This document shows positions 16,503-23,202 of a stretch of DNA of 34,693 bases, piece after piece (positions within the stretch are counted from its first letter, which is position 1; every line of letters starts with the position of its first letter). The notes under the pieces were generated by a model, which was given only the letters and a program-made list of their open reading frames with translations, searched no databases and was not told where the DNA came from. The DNA is taken from the NCBI GenBank assembly GCA_900752785.1, contig CAADWP010000178.1:1-34693 (forward strand). The letters run 5' to 3'. A program made the translations under genes and the position numbers. This DNA comes from an uncultured Ruminococcus sp. (GTDB lineage: Bacteria > Bacillota > Clostridia > Oscillospirales > Ruminococcaceae).

Positions 16503-17243
16503 ATGAAAAAAACAGTACCGACAACAGCGGCGCTTCTTGCCGCAGCCGTAGTGCCGTCAATGGCGGTATGCGCCGCCGACACAACAAAGATCGGCTACGG
16601 GCAAGGTACAGCGCTCGATAATAAAAATCGTCCGACCGACGCGGTATCGTTTAACAGCCGCTTCGGCGAACTGGGAGCCTACGCTCTCACCGATGACGAA
16701 AACCGTATTATCATCACCTTTGACCAGGGATATGAAAACGGCTACACCGCAAAGATACTTGACACTCTTAAAGAAAAGGATGTTCATGCTATTTTTTTCC
16801 TTACGGGAGATTATGCGAAAAAAGAACCTGAACTTGTAAAGCGTATGATAGCGGAGGGGCATACTCTCGGCAATCACGGCATGACCCATGCTAGCCTGCC
16901 AACGCTTTCTGAAAATGAAGCCAAAGAGGAGATAATGTCGCTGCACAACTTCGTTCTTAACAATTACGGCTACGAAATGCAGTATTTCCGTTTCCCATGC
17001 GGCGAATACTCCGAGCAGTCCCTTGAAACTGTCCGTGACTGCGGATATAAAACGCTGTTCTGGAGCTTTGCTTACAAGGACTGGATAACCGACAGTCAGC
17101 CTTTGCCCGGCGATGGGCTTAAAAAGCTTTCAGCCTCTGCTCACGGCGGAGAGATCCTGCTGCTTCATTCTGTTTCTTCAACAAATGCCGCTATCCTCGG
17201 CGAGGTTATAGACTGCTTCCGAGCTAAAGGATTTATAGTTTAA
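16503..17243 (+). CDS. pdaA: PdaA-like polysaccharide deacetylase
   Basis: 246 residues with an N-terminal signal peptide (about 1-24, ending near AVCA). The NodB domain contains IIITFDQGYENGYT (the PdaA form is FDNGYENGYT), FFLTGDYAKKEPELVKRM, the metal-binding HTLGNHGMTH with two His, RFPCGEYSEQ and ILLLHSVSS. In Bacillus PdaA removes the acetyl group from N-acetylmuramic acid on the way to muramic delta-lactam in the spore cortex, acting outside the membrane. The whole chain aligns with PdaA, including the start of the mature protein (IGYGQG). AAAGGA precedes the start, and a strong terminator follows. Spo0A and SpoIIID in the same window fit a sporulation role. Other PdaA-family enzymes modify vegetative wall, so the symbol is tentative. 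Confidence 0.85.
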   Translation: MKKTVPTTAALLAAAVVPSMAVCAADTTKIGYGQGTALDNKNRPTDAVSFNSRFGELGAYALTDDENRIIITFDQGYENGYTAKILDTLKEKDVHAIFFLTGDYAKKEPELVKRMIAEGHTLGNHGMTHASLPTLSENEAKEEIMSLHNFVLNNYGYEMQYFRFPCGEYSEQSLETVRDCGYKTLFWSFAYKDWITDSQPLPGDGLKKLSASAHGGEILLLHSVSSTNAAILGEVIDCFRAKGFIV

Positions 17244-17251
17244 TAAACGCA

Positions 17252-17279
17252 AGAGCCGTTCCAAATTTGGAACGGCTCT
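17252..17279. terminator. Perfect-stem terminator after the deacetylase gene
   Basis: A perfect 28-bp palindrome (outer arms AGAGCCGTTCC / GGAACGGCTCT) 8 bp past the stop, followed by a modest T-rich tail. It may also serve the minus-strand SPFH operon. Confidence 0.8.
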
Positions 17280-17348
17280 GTGTTGTTTTCAGGATACCCC
17301 TATCCCTTTTTACGGCAGTTTCCCCATATGTGCCGTACATATTTCCAA

Positions 17349-17423
17349 TCATGAGCAGACGAGCATACCAAGATCCCCAACTGCAAATACAGCTGTAATT
17401 TCGCAAATATCTTCAATTTTCAT
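17349..17423 (-). CDS. Possible 24-residue peptide at the end of the SPFH operon
   Basis: A small ORF runs from an ATG at 17423 to a TGA, with GGAGG overlapping the last codons of the SPFH gene about 10 nt upstream. The product begins MKIEDICEI and continues with a short hydrophobic stretch (TAVFAVGDLGMLV), ending CS; it contains two Cys. It could be a coupled micropeptide or chance. I know no family for it. Confidence 0.35.
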   Translation of the reverse strand: MKIEDICEITAVFAVGDLGMLVCS

Positions 17424-17429
17424 AATTTA

Positions 17430-18347
17430 TCAGCCTCCGTTGGCGGGATCAGTCGGCTGCTGTGAAGCCGATGTTCCCGAATCTTCAATATCTACATTAA
17501 AAAGAAGTCCGCCGTTTTCGCCGCTTGTAACTTTAGGCATAACGCCGTTCCATTTCTGGATCTGCTCATAAGCTATTACCTTTTCGGAAAGCGATTCCTC
17601 AAGAAGCTTGTTAGCGTCAGCTTGCGCCTGTGCCTCGGTAAGAGTTGCCTGTGCCTGTGCGTCGGCAGCAATGACCTTTTTCTTAGCTTCTGCATTGGCG
17701 ATCTCGATAGCCTGCTGCTGTTCTGTCTTTGTTTTGAGAAGATTCTGCTCAGCTACCTGCTTTGCCTCAATGGCGCTGTTAAATTCCGCTGAAAAATCGA
17801 AATTTACGATGTTGAACTTCTCTATGTATATTCCATAGCTGTTTAGCTTAGAATCGAGGGACGCTTTGACCTCGTCTCCTACCGCCGCACGTTCGGTAAT
17901 AAGCTCCTCGGCAGTATATTTCGCAGTTGCCGACTTCATGCATTCCTGAACAACAGGCGTAATAAGAACGGTCTGATAGTCAACTCCGACGTTTTTATAC
18001 ATTTCGGGAGATTTATCTGAAACAAGACGATAGTTTACGGCAATTGTGCTGCTTACAGTCTGCAAGTCCTTAGAGACAGCCGATGCAGGAGTTTCATAAA
18101 CTTGAATCTTGTTTGAAAGTGTTTCAACCTGCTGAATAAACGGCGCTTTCAGATGAAAACCCTCCTGATAGCTTGTCTCGGAAACCTTTCCGAGCGTCAT
18201 TACTACGCCTGTATTTCCCGCAGGAACTATTGTAAATGAGTTTAATGCAATAATAAGAGCCGCTAAGCCTATTGCGATCCATTTTACTCTTTTAAAATCC
18301 TTTTTCACCGAACCGTCTCTCCTTAATTCTTCAAATTTTACTGACAT
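17430..18347 (-). CDS. SPFH/prohibitin (HflC-like) membrane protein
   Basis: 305 residues from an ATG 8 nt behind GGAGG. A short basic cytoplasmic N-terminus leads to one TM helix (about 22-42), then the SPFH domain (TIVPAGNTGVVMTLGKV, GFHLKAPFIQQVETLSNKIQV, VSSTIAVNYRL), then a long Ala/Glu/Lys coiled coil (about 195-260). Such proteins form oligomeric rings in lipid microdomains and often control membrane proteases or stress responses. No protease or NfeD partner is adjacent. The upstream neighbour is a 60-residue membrane protein (20-bp gap) behind a DUF1836 regulator, suggesting a three- or four-gene operon. Confidence 0.92.
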   Translation of the reverse strand: MSVKFEELRRDGSVKKDFKRVKWIAIGLAALIIALNSFTIVPAGNTGVVMTLGKVSETSYQEGFHLKAPFIQQVETLSNKIQVYETPASAVSKDLQTVSSTIAVNYRLVSDKSPEMYKNVGVDYQTVLITPVVQECMKSATAKYTAEELITERAAVGDEVKASLDSKLNSYGIYIEKFNIVNFDFSAEFNSAIEAKQVAEQNLLKTKTEQQQAIEIANAEAKKKVIAADAQAQATLTEAQAQADANKLLEESLSEKVIAYEQIQKWNGVMPKVTSGENGGLLFNVDIEDSGTSASQQPTDPANGG

Positions 18348-18367
18348 AATCAATTCCTCCGAATAAC

Positions 18368-18550
18368 TTACTTTTTCTTATCTTTTTTAAAAAATTCCTT
18401 AATTGTTCCCAGACCGCCTTTAAAAATCCCCTCATCAATATAGCCCGAATCTCCCATAAACAAAGCTGACGCCATAATAAATAAGCCGAATATAAGCCAA
18501 AACACGATAACAAGTATCCAACTTATAATTTCTAATGCCTTATTTATCAT
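18368..18550 (-). CDS. 60-residue membrane protein, unknown function
   Basis: One hydrophobic segment (about 8-32), then a Gly-rich stretch and a very basic tail (KEFFKKDKKK). Its ATG overlaps the stop of the DUF1836 gene by 4 nt (ATGA), a sign of translational coupling, and the SPFH gene follows after 20 bp. The tight packing on both sides supports a real gene. It may work with the SPFH protein at the membrane; this is inference from position. I recognise no family. Confidence 0.72.
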   Translation of the reverse strand: MINKALEIISWILVIVFWLIFGLFIMASALFMGDSGYIDEGIFKGGLGTIKEFFKKDKKK

Positions 18551-19152
18551 TTATTTTTATCTCCGCCGGCGTCTAAACTTTCTTTATGTATCACCGCAAG
18601 AGTTTTGTCCATTTCCGATTTGAGATATGCGATACGGCAGCCTGTCGCCATTACGAATATCGCCTTTAACAACTTTTCCTCATTTGCTCTTACCTCTTTC
18701 GTACAATCGCCAAGCTCCCGCGATATAAGCTTACGTAAGGGTTCGGGTGCGAATGCGCCTTCGTCCTCAGCAGTAAAATTAATTCTGCAAAGAATGTTGT
18801 AAAGCTGCTTATCGTCGATTATATCATCGGAAGTATCCTCAACGTCTCCGTTTATGTATTCCATAAGCCGCGCAATTTCTTCAAGCTTCATCGAGCCTCT
18901 GAGCATATTTATAAGCAAAATGCGAAGCACCTGCTTTTCGGAATATTTTTTTCCTTTGGTAGCAGCGACCCACCCTCGTTTTATCCAATTCTGTATAGTT
19001 GTGCCCTCAAGTCCTGTAAGCGTTGAAAGCTGTGAAAGGGTAAGTCCTCCGGTCGCTTCAAGCACAGGCTCTATCATTGAAAAAGCCTCTTTTCTTGCCG
19101 CTTCTGAAAATTTAAGGGTTGTTCCCGGAATAAGCCGATTCACGTTCATCAT
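18547..19152 (-). CDS. DUF1836 MerR-like DNA-binding regulator
   Basis: 201 residues. A winged helix-turn-helix of MerR type lies at about 38-85: LTLSQLSTLTGLEGTTIQNWIKRGWV, then KKYSEKQVLRILLINMLR. This is the DUF1836 pattern. The C-terminal part is helical and acidic, with no recognisable ligand site. It starts in a GGAGAGGAG-ATGATG context and heads the SPFH operon. The promoter carries two inverted repeats, so autoregulation is likely by inference. It is divergent from spoIIID. Confidence 0.85.
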   Translation of the reverse strand: MMNVNRLIPGTTLKFSEAARKEAFSMIEPVLEATGGLTLSQLSTLTGLEGTTIQNWIKRGWVAATKGKKYSEKQVLRILLINMLRGSMKLEEIARLMEYINGDVEDTSDDIIDDKQLYNILCRINFTAEDEGAFAPEPLRKLISRELGDCTKEVRANEEKLLKAIFVMATGCRIAYLKSEMDKTLAVIHKESLDAGGDKNK

Positions 19153-19164
19153 CTCCTCTCCTGC

Positions 19165-19202
19165 GATATAATGATTATATCACAAGTTCACTTGAACCTC
19201 AA
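19165..19202 (-). promoter_or_regulatory. Promoter of the DUF1836-SPFH operon with two operator-like palindromes
   Basis: On the minus strand TTGAGG (19197-19202), 17-bp spacer and TATAAT (19174-19179). GTTCA-CT-TGAAC (19186-19197) sits in the spacer, where MerR-type proteins bind. GATATAAT-G-ATTATATC (19165-19181) surrounds the -10 and places a TATAAT on each strand. Confidence 0.72.
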
Positions 19203-19342
19203 ATTATGTCTAAAGACGATTTAGGGTGATTTTGTGTGTTTTTATTAGTTTATCTTCATTTATCTCAATTTTTCACAGTTTTTTTGCATTTTTCAATTAA
19301 ACATGCATCCTGCATCCGGTATATAAAAAGTATTTTACAGCC

Positions 19343-19372
19343 GTTCATTATTTCCCATATGCTGCATATATA
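19343..19372 (+). promoter_or_regulatory. Candidate sigma-E-type promoter of spoIIID
   Basis: GTTCATTA (19343-19350) and CATATATA (19365-19372) are 14 bp apart, resembling the mother-cell sigma-E pattern (GTCATATT - about 14 - CATACAnT). No good sigma-A pair was seen before the gene. The match is loose in an AT-rich stretch. Confidence 0.35.
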
Positions 19373-19423
19373 TTACTATTGCCGCAATCTCCCCAACCAA
19401 AGCTATGCAAAGGAGTGATATAT

Positions 19424-19696
19424 TTGAAGATCCAACCGACTCGGAGAGCTGTAATTCTCGGACAATACATAATCGATAACAAGGCTACTGTCCGAGCAGC
19501 AGCAAAAAATTTCGGCATATCAAAAAGTACTGTACATAAAGATGTCAGCGAAAGACTAAAAAAGGAAGATCCCTCGCTATACGCGCAGGTTAAGGATATA
19601 CTTGAAATCAACAAGCAGGAACGCCACATACGCGGCGGTTTAGCTACAAAACGCAAATATGCAGATATTGCAGAGCATAAAAAAATCCATACTTAA
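19424..19696 (+). CDS. spoIIID: Sporulation transcription regulator SpoIIID
   Basis: 90 residues from a TTG preceded by AAAGGAG; an earlier TTG at 19379 has no site. The helix-turn-helix TVRAAAKNFGISKSTVHKDV (about 25-44) and the basic C-terminal RHIRGGLATKRKYA match Bacillus SpoIIID, which binds DNA as a monomer using the HTH and a basic tail. It regulates mother-cell genes between the sigma-E and sigma-K stages. It is followed by a terminator-like hairpin and appears monocistronic. With spo0A and the PdaA-like gene it argues that the lineage sporulates or recently did. Confidence 0.94.
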   Translation: MKIQPTRRAVILGQYIIDNKATVRAAAKNFGISKSTVHKDVSERLKKEDPSLYAQVKDILEINKQERHIRGGLATKRKYADIAEHKKIHT

Positions 19697-19730
19697 TAAC
19701 CTGAGCCCTTCTCTATTCTCTCTTTTTATC

Positions 19731-19786
19731 AAGATCGCCACTGTTTATATTGCATAGCAATAATAACGTTCGGCGATCTTTTAATT
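19731..19786 (+). terminator. Terminator-like hairpin after spoIIID
   Basis: AAGATCGCC (19731-19739) pairs with GGCGATCTT (19772-19780), enclosing a smaller TATTGC/GCAATA hairpin, then TTAATT. It starts 34 bp after the stop. Confidence 0.7.
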
Positions 19787-19853
19787 ATGTCTGCTCTGTA
19801 AATAACGCTGTATCTACAATAATGCGAATGTCCTGTAAGTTTCACGTTTAGCC

Positions 19854-20008
19854 CCTGCCTTCACAAAATTTGTATGCGAATTTTCGAGAATAACTTTGTC
19901 AAGGACAAGGAGAAAAAGCGAAAGCATACTATCGTATGGTGAGCTTTTTTAACGCAGAAAGCGGCAAAATTTATCGAAAAGACGTGCGCGATATCTTGTG
20001 AAGACAGG
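19854..20008. repeat. 155-bp imperfect long palindrome (MITE-like or structured RNA)
   Basis: The outer arms CCTGCCTTCACAA (19854-19866) and TTGTGAAGACAGG (19996-20008) pair with one mismatch. Inside, TTTTCGA near 19881 pairs with TCGAAAA near 19974, AAAAAGC (19913-19919) with GCTTTTT (19943-19949), and CATAC (19925-19929) with GTATG (19934-19938) at the tip. The whole unit can fold as one long hairpin. There is no convincing ORF. Only one copy is in the window. Confidence 0.7.
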
Positions 20009-20132
20009 TTCTTATATTCTACTTGAGAAATAATCATTTATATATATTGACAGAAAATGCACGCTATAATTCAACAAAATTTGTAACGGCAATGGAGATT
20101 ATGTCACAAATATGCATTTCAGGACATACATA

Positions 20133-20161
20133 TTGACATTATAATAATTAAGAGCTATAAT
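20133..20161 (+). promoter_or_regulatory. Perfect-consensus sigma-A promoter of agrBD
   Basis: TTGACA (20133-20138), 17-bp spacer and TATAAT (20156-20161). The predicted start is near 20168. The -10 contains the first base pairs of an ATG at 20160, so translation from that ATG could not use this transcript. Confidence 0.8.
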
Positions 20162-20171
20162 GAACTTGGTG

Positions 20172-20780
20172 ATGAAAATGATTCCATTTCTGAGTAATTC
20201 TATAGCTCTGTTTTTATATAAGAAAAAAATTATTGACGATGAAGAATTGACAGTCTGCCAATACGGCTTTGAGATAATAATTTCTACAATTATTGGTTTT
20301 TTACTTGTGTTGTTATCAGGAATTATTCTTGATGAAACTATAGAAGCGCTGTTGTTTTACGTTCTGTTTATCGGAGTTCGGTTATTTACAGGCGGATATC
20401 ATGCCGCTACTCATTTCAAATGTAAAATAACACTTTTAATATGCTGCCTGTCCGTACTTATCGCTTCAAAATATTTGCCGAACTCAATAATACTGCAAAT
20501 CACCTTATTATCCGTTTATTTGACTGCTGTCTTTTTATTCTCGCCGATAGAGCATATTAACGCACCCTTGACAAATGATGAAAAGGCGAGAAACAGAAAA
20601 ATATCAATTATTATGGCAATAGCATTAACGATAGCCTGCTTGGCGGAATATGTTTATTTCCCGAAAATTCTCCTTACAGCTTCGCTTACATTGTTTGTTA
20701 TAGCTATATTAATTATAATTCCAAAAATTCAGGAAAGGAGGAAGATGCAAAATGAAAAAAGCAACAGAAAAGCTCCTTAA
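20172..20780 (+). CDS. agrB: AgrB-type pheromone-processing membrane protease
   Basis: 202 residues from the ATG at 20172. AgrB is a membrane Cys protease that cuts the AgrD precursor and closes the thiolactone (or lactone) ring of the autoinducing peptide. The diagnostic stretch RLFTGGYHAATHFKC has Arg 70, His 77 and Cys 84, the same numbers as in Staphylococcus AgrB, which supports this start. Several hydrophobic segments follow (about 33-60, 88-125, 147-175). An ATG at 20160 overlaps the promoter -10; for 20172 the leader would be only a few bases and the ribosome site is weak. The gene overlaps the agrD start by 29 bp. Neither an AgrC kinase nor an AgrA regulator is in the window. Confidence 0.93.
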   Translation: MKMIPFLSNSIALFLYKKKIIDDEELTVCQYGFEIIISTIIGFLLVLLSGIILDETIEALLFYVLFIGVRLFTGGYHAATHFKCKITLLICCLSVLIASKYLPNSIILQITLLSVYLTAVFLFSPIEHINAPLTNDEKARNRKISIIMAIALTIACLAEYVYFPKILLTASLTLFVIAILIIIPKIQERRKMQNEKSNRKAP

Positions 20781-20907
20781 GCTTAGTGCTAAAATGAGCA
20801 AGAGTCTTGCTGTAAAGTCCTGCGGCGCTGCTTCAACATTTGATACATACCAACCCAAGGTTCCGAATGCAGTAAGAGCTATGGCAGAAAAAAACAAGAC
20901 TAAGTGA
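20752..20907 (+). CDS. agrD: AgrD-type cyclic peptide pheromone precursor
   Basis: 51 residues, too short for many gene callers. Typical plan: an N-terminal amphipathic basic helix (1-22), a central Cys 24 followed by a short Ser/Thr/aromatic stretch, and the clostridial AgrD landmark YQPKVP (33-38) before a charged tail. AGGAGG lies 10 nt upstream inside agrB, and the start overlaps the end of agrB by 29 bp in another frame. AgrB should cut after the ring segment and cyclise it through Cys 24. The residue closing the ring is not certain; candidates are Phe 30 (short ring) or Tyr 33. The signal is presumably exported and sensed by a receptor encoded elsewhere. Confidence 0.85.
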   Translation: MKKATEKLLKLSAKMSKSLAVKSCGAASTFDTYQPKVPNAVRAMAEKNKTK

Positions 20908-21143
20908 GTTCAGAATCGACAGCTAAATTGCAAAATTCGATCGTACGCTGAATGAAAGAACGATTTTGCCGTTTACTGTCATCTGCATAACCAAAATTAA
21001 AATTGTTCTTGTTTAAAAAGCGAATGTATCATCTGTAATTTCCTTTTTATAAAAGCGCGAAAATAATAGTGGGATTCTAATGAGATCTTCTCTCTTTGGA
21101 ATCCCACTATCGCGTTATATTTTGACATTTTTTACTTAACATA
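20908..21143 (+). other. Intergenic region after agrD with a 12-bp perfect hairpin
   Basis: There is no convincing gene here. ATAGTGGGATTC (21066-21077) and GAATCCCACTAT (21099-21110) form a perfect 12-bp stem with a 21-nt loop but lack a T run, so terminator function is likely but unproven. A weaker pair (GCAAAAT / ATTTTGC) lies near 20930-20970. Confidence 0.6.
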
Positions 21144-21171
21144 TTGACATATACAAAAAAAGTGATATAAT
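21144..21171 (+). promoter_or_regulatory. Sigma-A promoter of the LRR-transglutaminase-dockerin gene
   Basis: TTGACA (21144-21149), 16-bp spacer and TATAAT (21166-21171). The 12-mer ACATATTGACAT (21139-21150) also spans the agrB -35 at 20128-20139. Confidence 0.8.
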
Positions 21172-21207
21172 TTAAACATATTATAAATTATAAAAGGTGT
21201 GATTTTT

Positions 21208-23091
21208 ATGAAAATAATCAGCATAGCCACAGCTTTTTTAGCAATTTTGTTGTCTGTTGTTCCCATACAAACAAATTGTTTCAATACGATACCTAATGTC
21301 ATAGCGTCGTCTGATGAATACGTTGAACTTGAGTTTAACGAATATGGCGAACTCGAATATAACAATATGATCTTTTCCCAAAGAGAGGATAGAAAGAACG
21401 AACTTATATTAGACCGCTACCTCGGAACGGAACATGATCTTGTAATTCCGGAAACGTTTATAATTCCTGAAAAGACAAGCAAATTTAAGGTTACCGCAAT
21501 CAATGACAGCGCTTTTGCTAATAGCAAATACAAAGGCATCGTTGTTGAAAACGTAATTTTACCCGACAGCATCGACTACTTTGGCTCTAATGTTTTTAAC
21601 AATTCAACACTTGTTTCCGTAAATATTCCAAAAAGCCTAAAGTTTATTCCAAGCCACACATTTGCATCCTGTAAAGATCTGAAAACAGTTACCTTTCATG
21701 ACGATATAATTTCTATCGGAATGTATGCATTCCAAGATACAAATATCACCGTTCCGGAAAAACTTCAAAAAAGAATCTCATATAAATATCAAGTAGTATC
21801 TGATAATTCTAAAAGTTTGTTTTATTCCGCAAACGATGATTTTAAATTCTCAATCAGAACATATGAGAATACCGACAACCGTTACTGTAAAATTGAGGAA
21901 TATACGGGAAGCAGTTCCGATATAGTTATTCCGGAAAGCTTTTGCGATATTCCCGTAATAAGCGTTAATCTTTCACAGAACGATACATCGGCAATAACAT
22001 CAGTAACATTTCCGAAAACAAGTCAGAACATTTCTATCGAATCCGAATCATTTAAAAATTCCGCAATAACAGAATTGACCATAAATTCGCCATGTACCTT
22101 GGGAAAAATGACGTTTGCTGACTGTACTGATTTAAAAACCGTTAAATTTAACAAAGACGTAACGATGGTCAGAGGCTCATTCAGCGGATGTACAAGCCTT
22201 ACCTCTGTTGAATTTTGCGGTAACGCAAATCTCGATCAATATGCTTTTATAGATTGTCACTCTATTGAAAATATTACCCTCGATACCTCGCAAACAATTC
22301 GCGGAGATGCATTTAACGGTTGTATGTCGCTTATGAATTTAAATTCTAAGCCGATTTTTGACAGCGACGCAGGAGACTTTGCCCCGGAGTTCAGCAGTTT
22401 TATCAGGAACAGCTTTTGTATGGCTGAGGAAATAGGTTTTTTAAACGAATACGTTAAATCACAGTATAAACAAATTGCAGACGAAGTAACTGCCCCCGAT
22501 ATGAGCGACACAGAGAAGATCAAGGCTCTGCATGATTGGGTATGCCAAAACACCAAGTATGCCGACGGTGATACCAATCCGGCGAAATATCATACAGACG
22601 CGTCTATATTACTCAACGACTCTACCGTATGCGAGGGTTATGCAAAGGCGTTTAACCTGCTTTGCCATTATGCCGGAATCGAATCCTATTATGTTTGCAG
22701 CAGAAATCATGCATGGAATATAGTGAAGATCGGAGGACATTATTTCCATGTCGATACAACATGGGACGACAAGGATGACGTCACATATTCGTGGTTTTTG
22801 AAATCTGACAGTGAGATGAATGCCGATGACTCTCATGAAGAATGGCAAGCATATTCCCCGTCGTCGCTGCATAACTTTCAAAAGGATGATATTCCCGAAT
22901 GCAGATATCAGATAGGCGATGTAAATAGAGACGGTGAAATATCCGCAGCAGATCTCATAACAATGAATCGCTGGCTTCTTAACGCTGAAACCGAAACAGA
23001 AGATAACATTGTTCTCTATGATCTGAACCACGACGGAAATGCAGATATTTATGATATGGTATTTATGAGGAAAATAATTCTAAATCAATAA
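21208..23091 (+). CDS. Secreted LRR - transglutaminase-like - dockerin protein
   Basis: 627 residues from an ATG 8 nt behind AAAGGTG. A signal peptide (about 1-22) is followed by BspA-like leucine-rich repeats (about 55-400; units such as LKTVTFHDDIISIGMYAF and FSGCTSLTSVEF). A transglutaminase/protease-like domain (about 425-540) has KIKALHDWVCQNTKY, VCEGYAKAF with Cys 475, NHAWN with His 501 and FHVDTTWD with Asp 516, an intact Cys-His-Asp triad. The C-terminus is a type I dockerin with two calcium-loop repeats (GDVNRDGEISAADLITMNRW and DLNHDGNADIYDMVFMRK, about 569-625). It should be exported and docked to a cohesin on a scaffoldin or the cell surface. Peptide cleavage or crosslinking is inferred. 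Own promoter and terminator; it lies downstream of agrBD. Confidence 0.93.
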   Translation: MKIISIATAFLAILLSVVPIQTNCFNTIPNVIASSDEYVELEFNEYGELEYNNMIFSQREDRKNELILDRYLGTEHDLVIPETFIIPEKTSKFKVTAINDSAFANSKYKGIVVENVILPDSIDYFGSNVFNNSTLVSVNIPKSLKFIPSHTFASCKDLKTVTFHDDIISIGMYAFQDTNITVPEKLQKRISYKYQVVSDNSKSLFYSANDDFKFSIRTYENTDNRYCKIEEYTGSSSDIVIPESFCDIPVISVNLSQNDTSAITSVTFPKTSQNISIESESFKNSAITELTINSPCTLGKMTFADCTDLKTVKFNKDVTMVRGSFSGCTSLTSVEFCGNANLDQYAFIDCHSIENITLDTSQTIRGDAFNGCMSLMNLNSKPIFDSDAGDFAPEFSSFIRNSFCMAEEIGFLNEYVKSQYKQIADEVTAPDMSDTEKIKALHDWVCQNTKYADGDTNPAKYHTDASILLNDSTVCEGYAKAFNLLCHYAGIESYYVCSRNHAWNIVKIGGHYFHVDTTWDDKDDVTYSWFLKSDSEMNADDSHEEWQAYSPSSLHNFQKDDIPECRYQIGDVNRDGEISAADLITMNRWLLNAETETEDNIVLYDLNHDGNADIYDMVFMRKIILNQ

Positions 23092-23131
23092 AAAATAACC
23101 GAAAGGTGCATAAGCACCTTTCGGTTATTTT
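23092..23131. terminator. Bidirectional terminator after the dockerin gene
   Basis: Perfect 18-base arms (23092-23109 and 23114-23131; core CCGAAAGGTGC / GCACCTTTCGG) around a 4-nt loop, with A and T runs at the ends. It also lies 72 bp past the end of the minus-strand 94-aa gene. Confidence 0.92.
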
Positions 23132-23202
23132 TATACTGATCCTCCAAATATACTCGCGGCATAAATTTGAAAGGCTTTTTACGTATATTCAATAAACGAG
23201 CA

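Noticed and set aside
19861..20000. Open minus-strand stretch inside the 155-bp palindrome as a small protein
   Set aside because: It has no start or ribosome site and its residues simply follow the palindrome; structure explains it better.
20047..20070. TTGACA - TATAAT pair near 20047-20070 as a second agr promoter
   Set aside because: The spacer is only 12 bp, too short for sigma-A; kept only as a repeated TTGACA-like box.
20093..20137. 14-codon ORF before agrB (MEIMSQICISGHTY) as a leader peptide
   Set aside because: No ribosome site and it ends inside the -35 of the strong agrB promoter, so it is probably not on that transcript.
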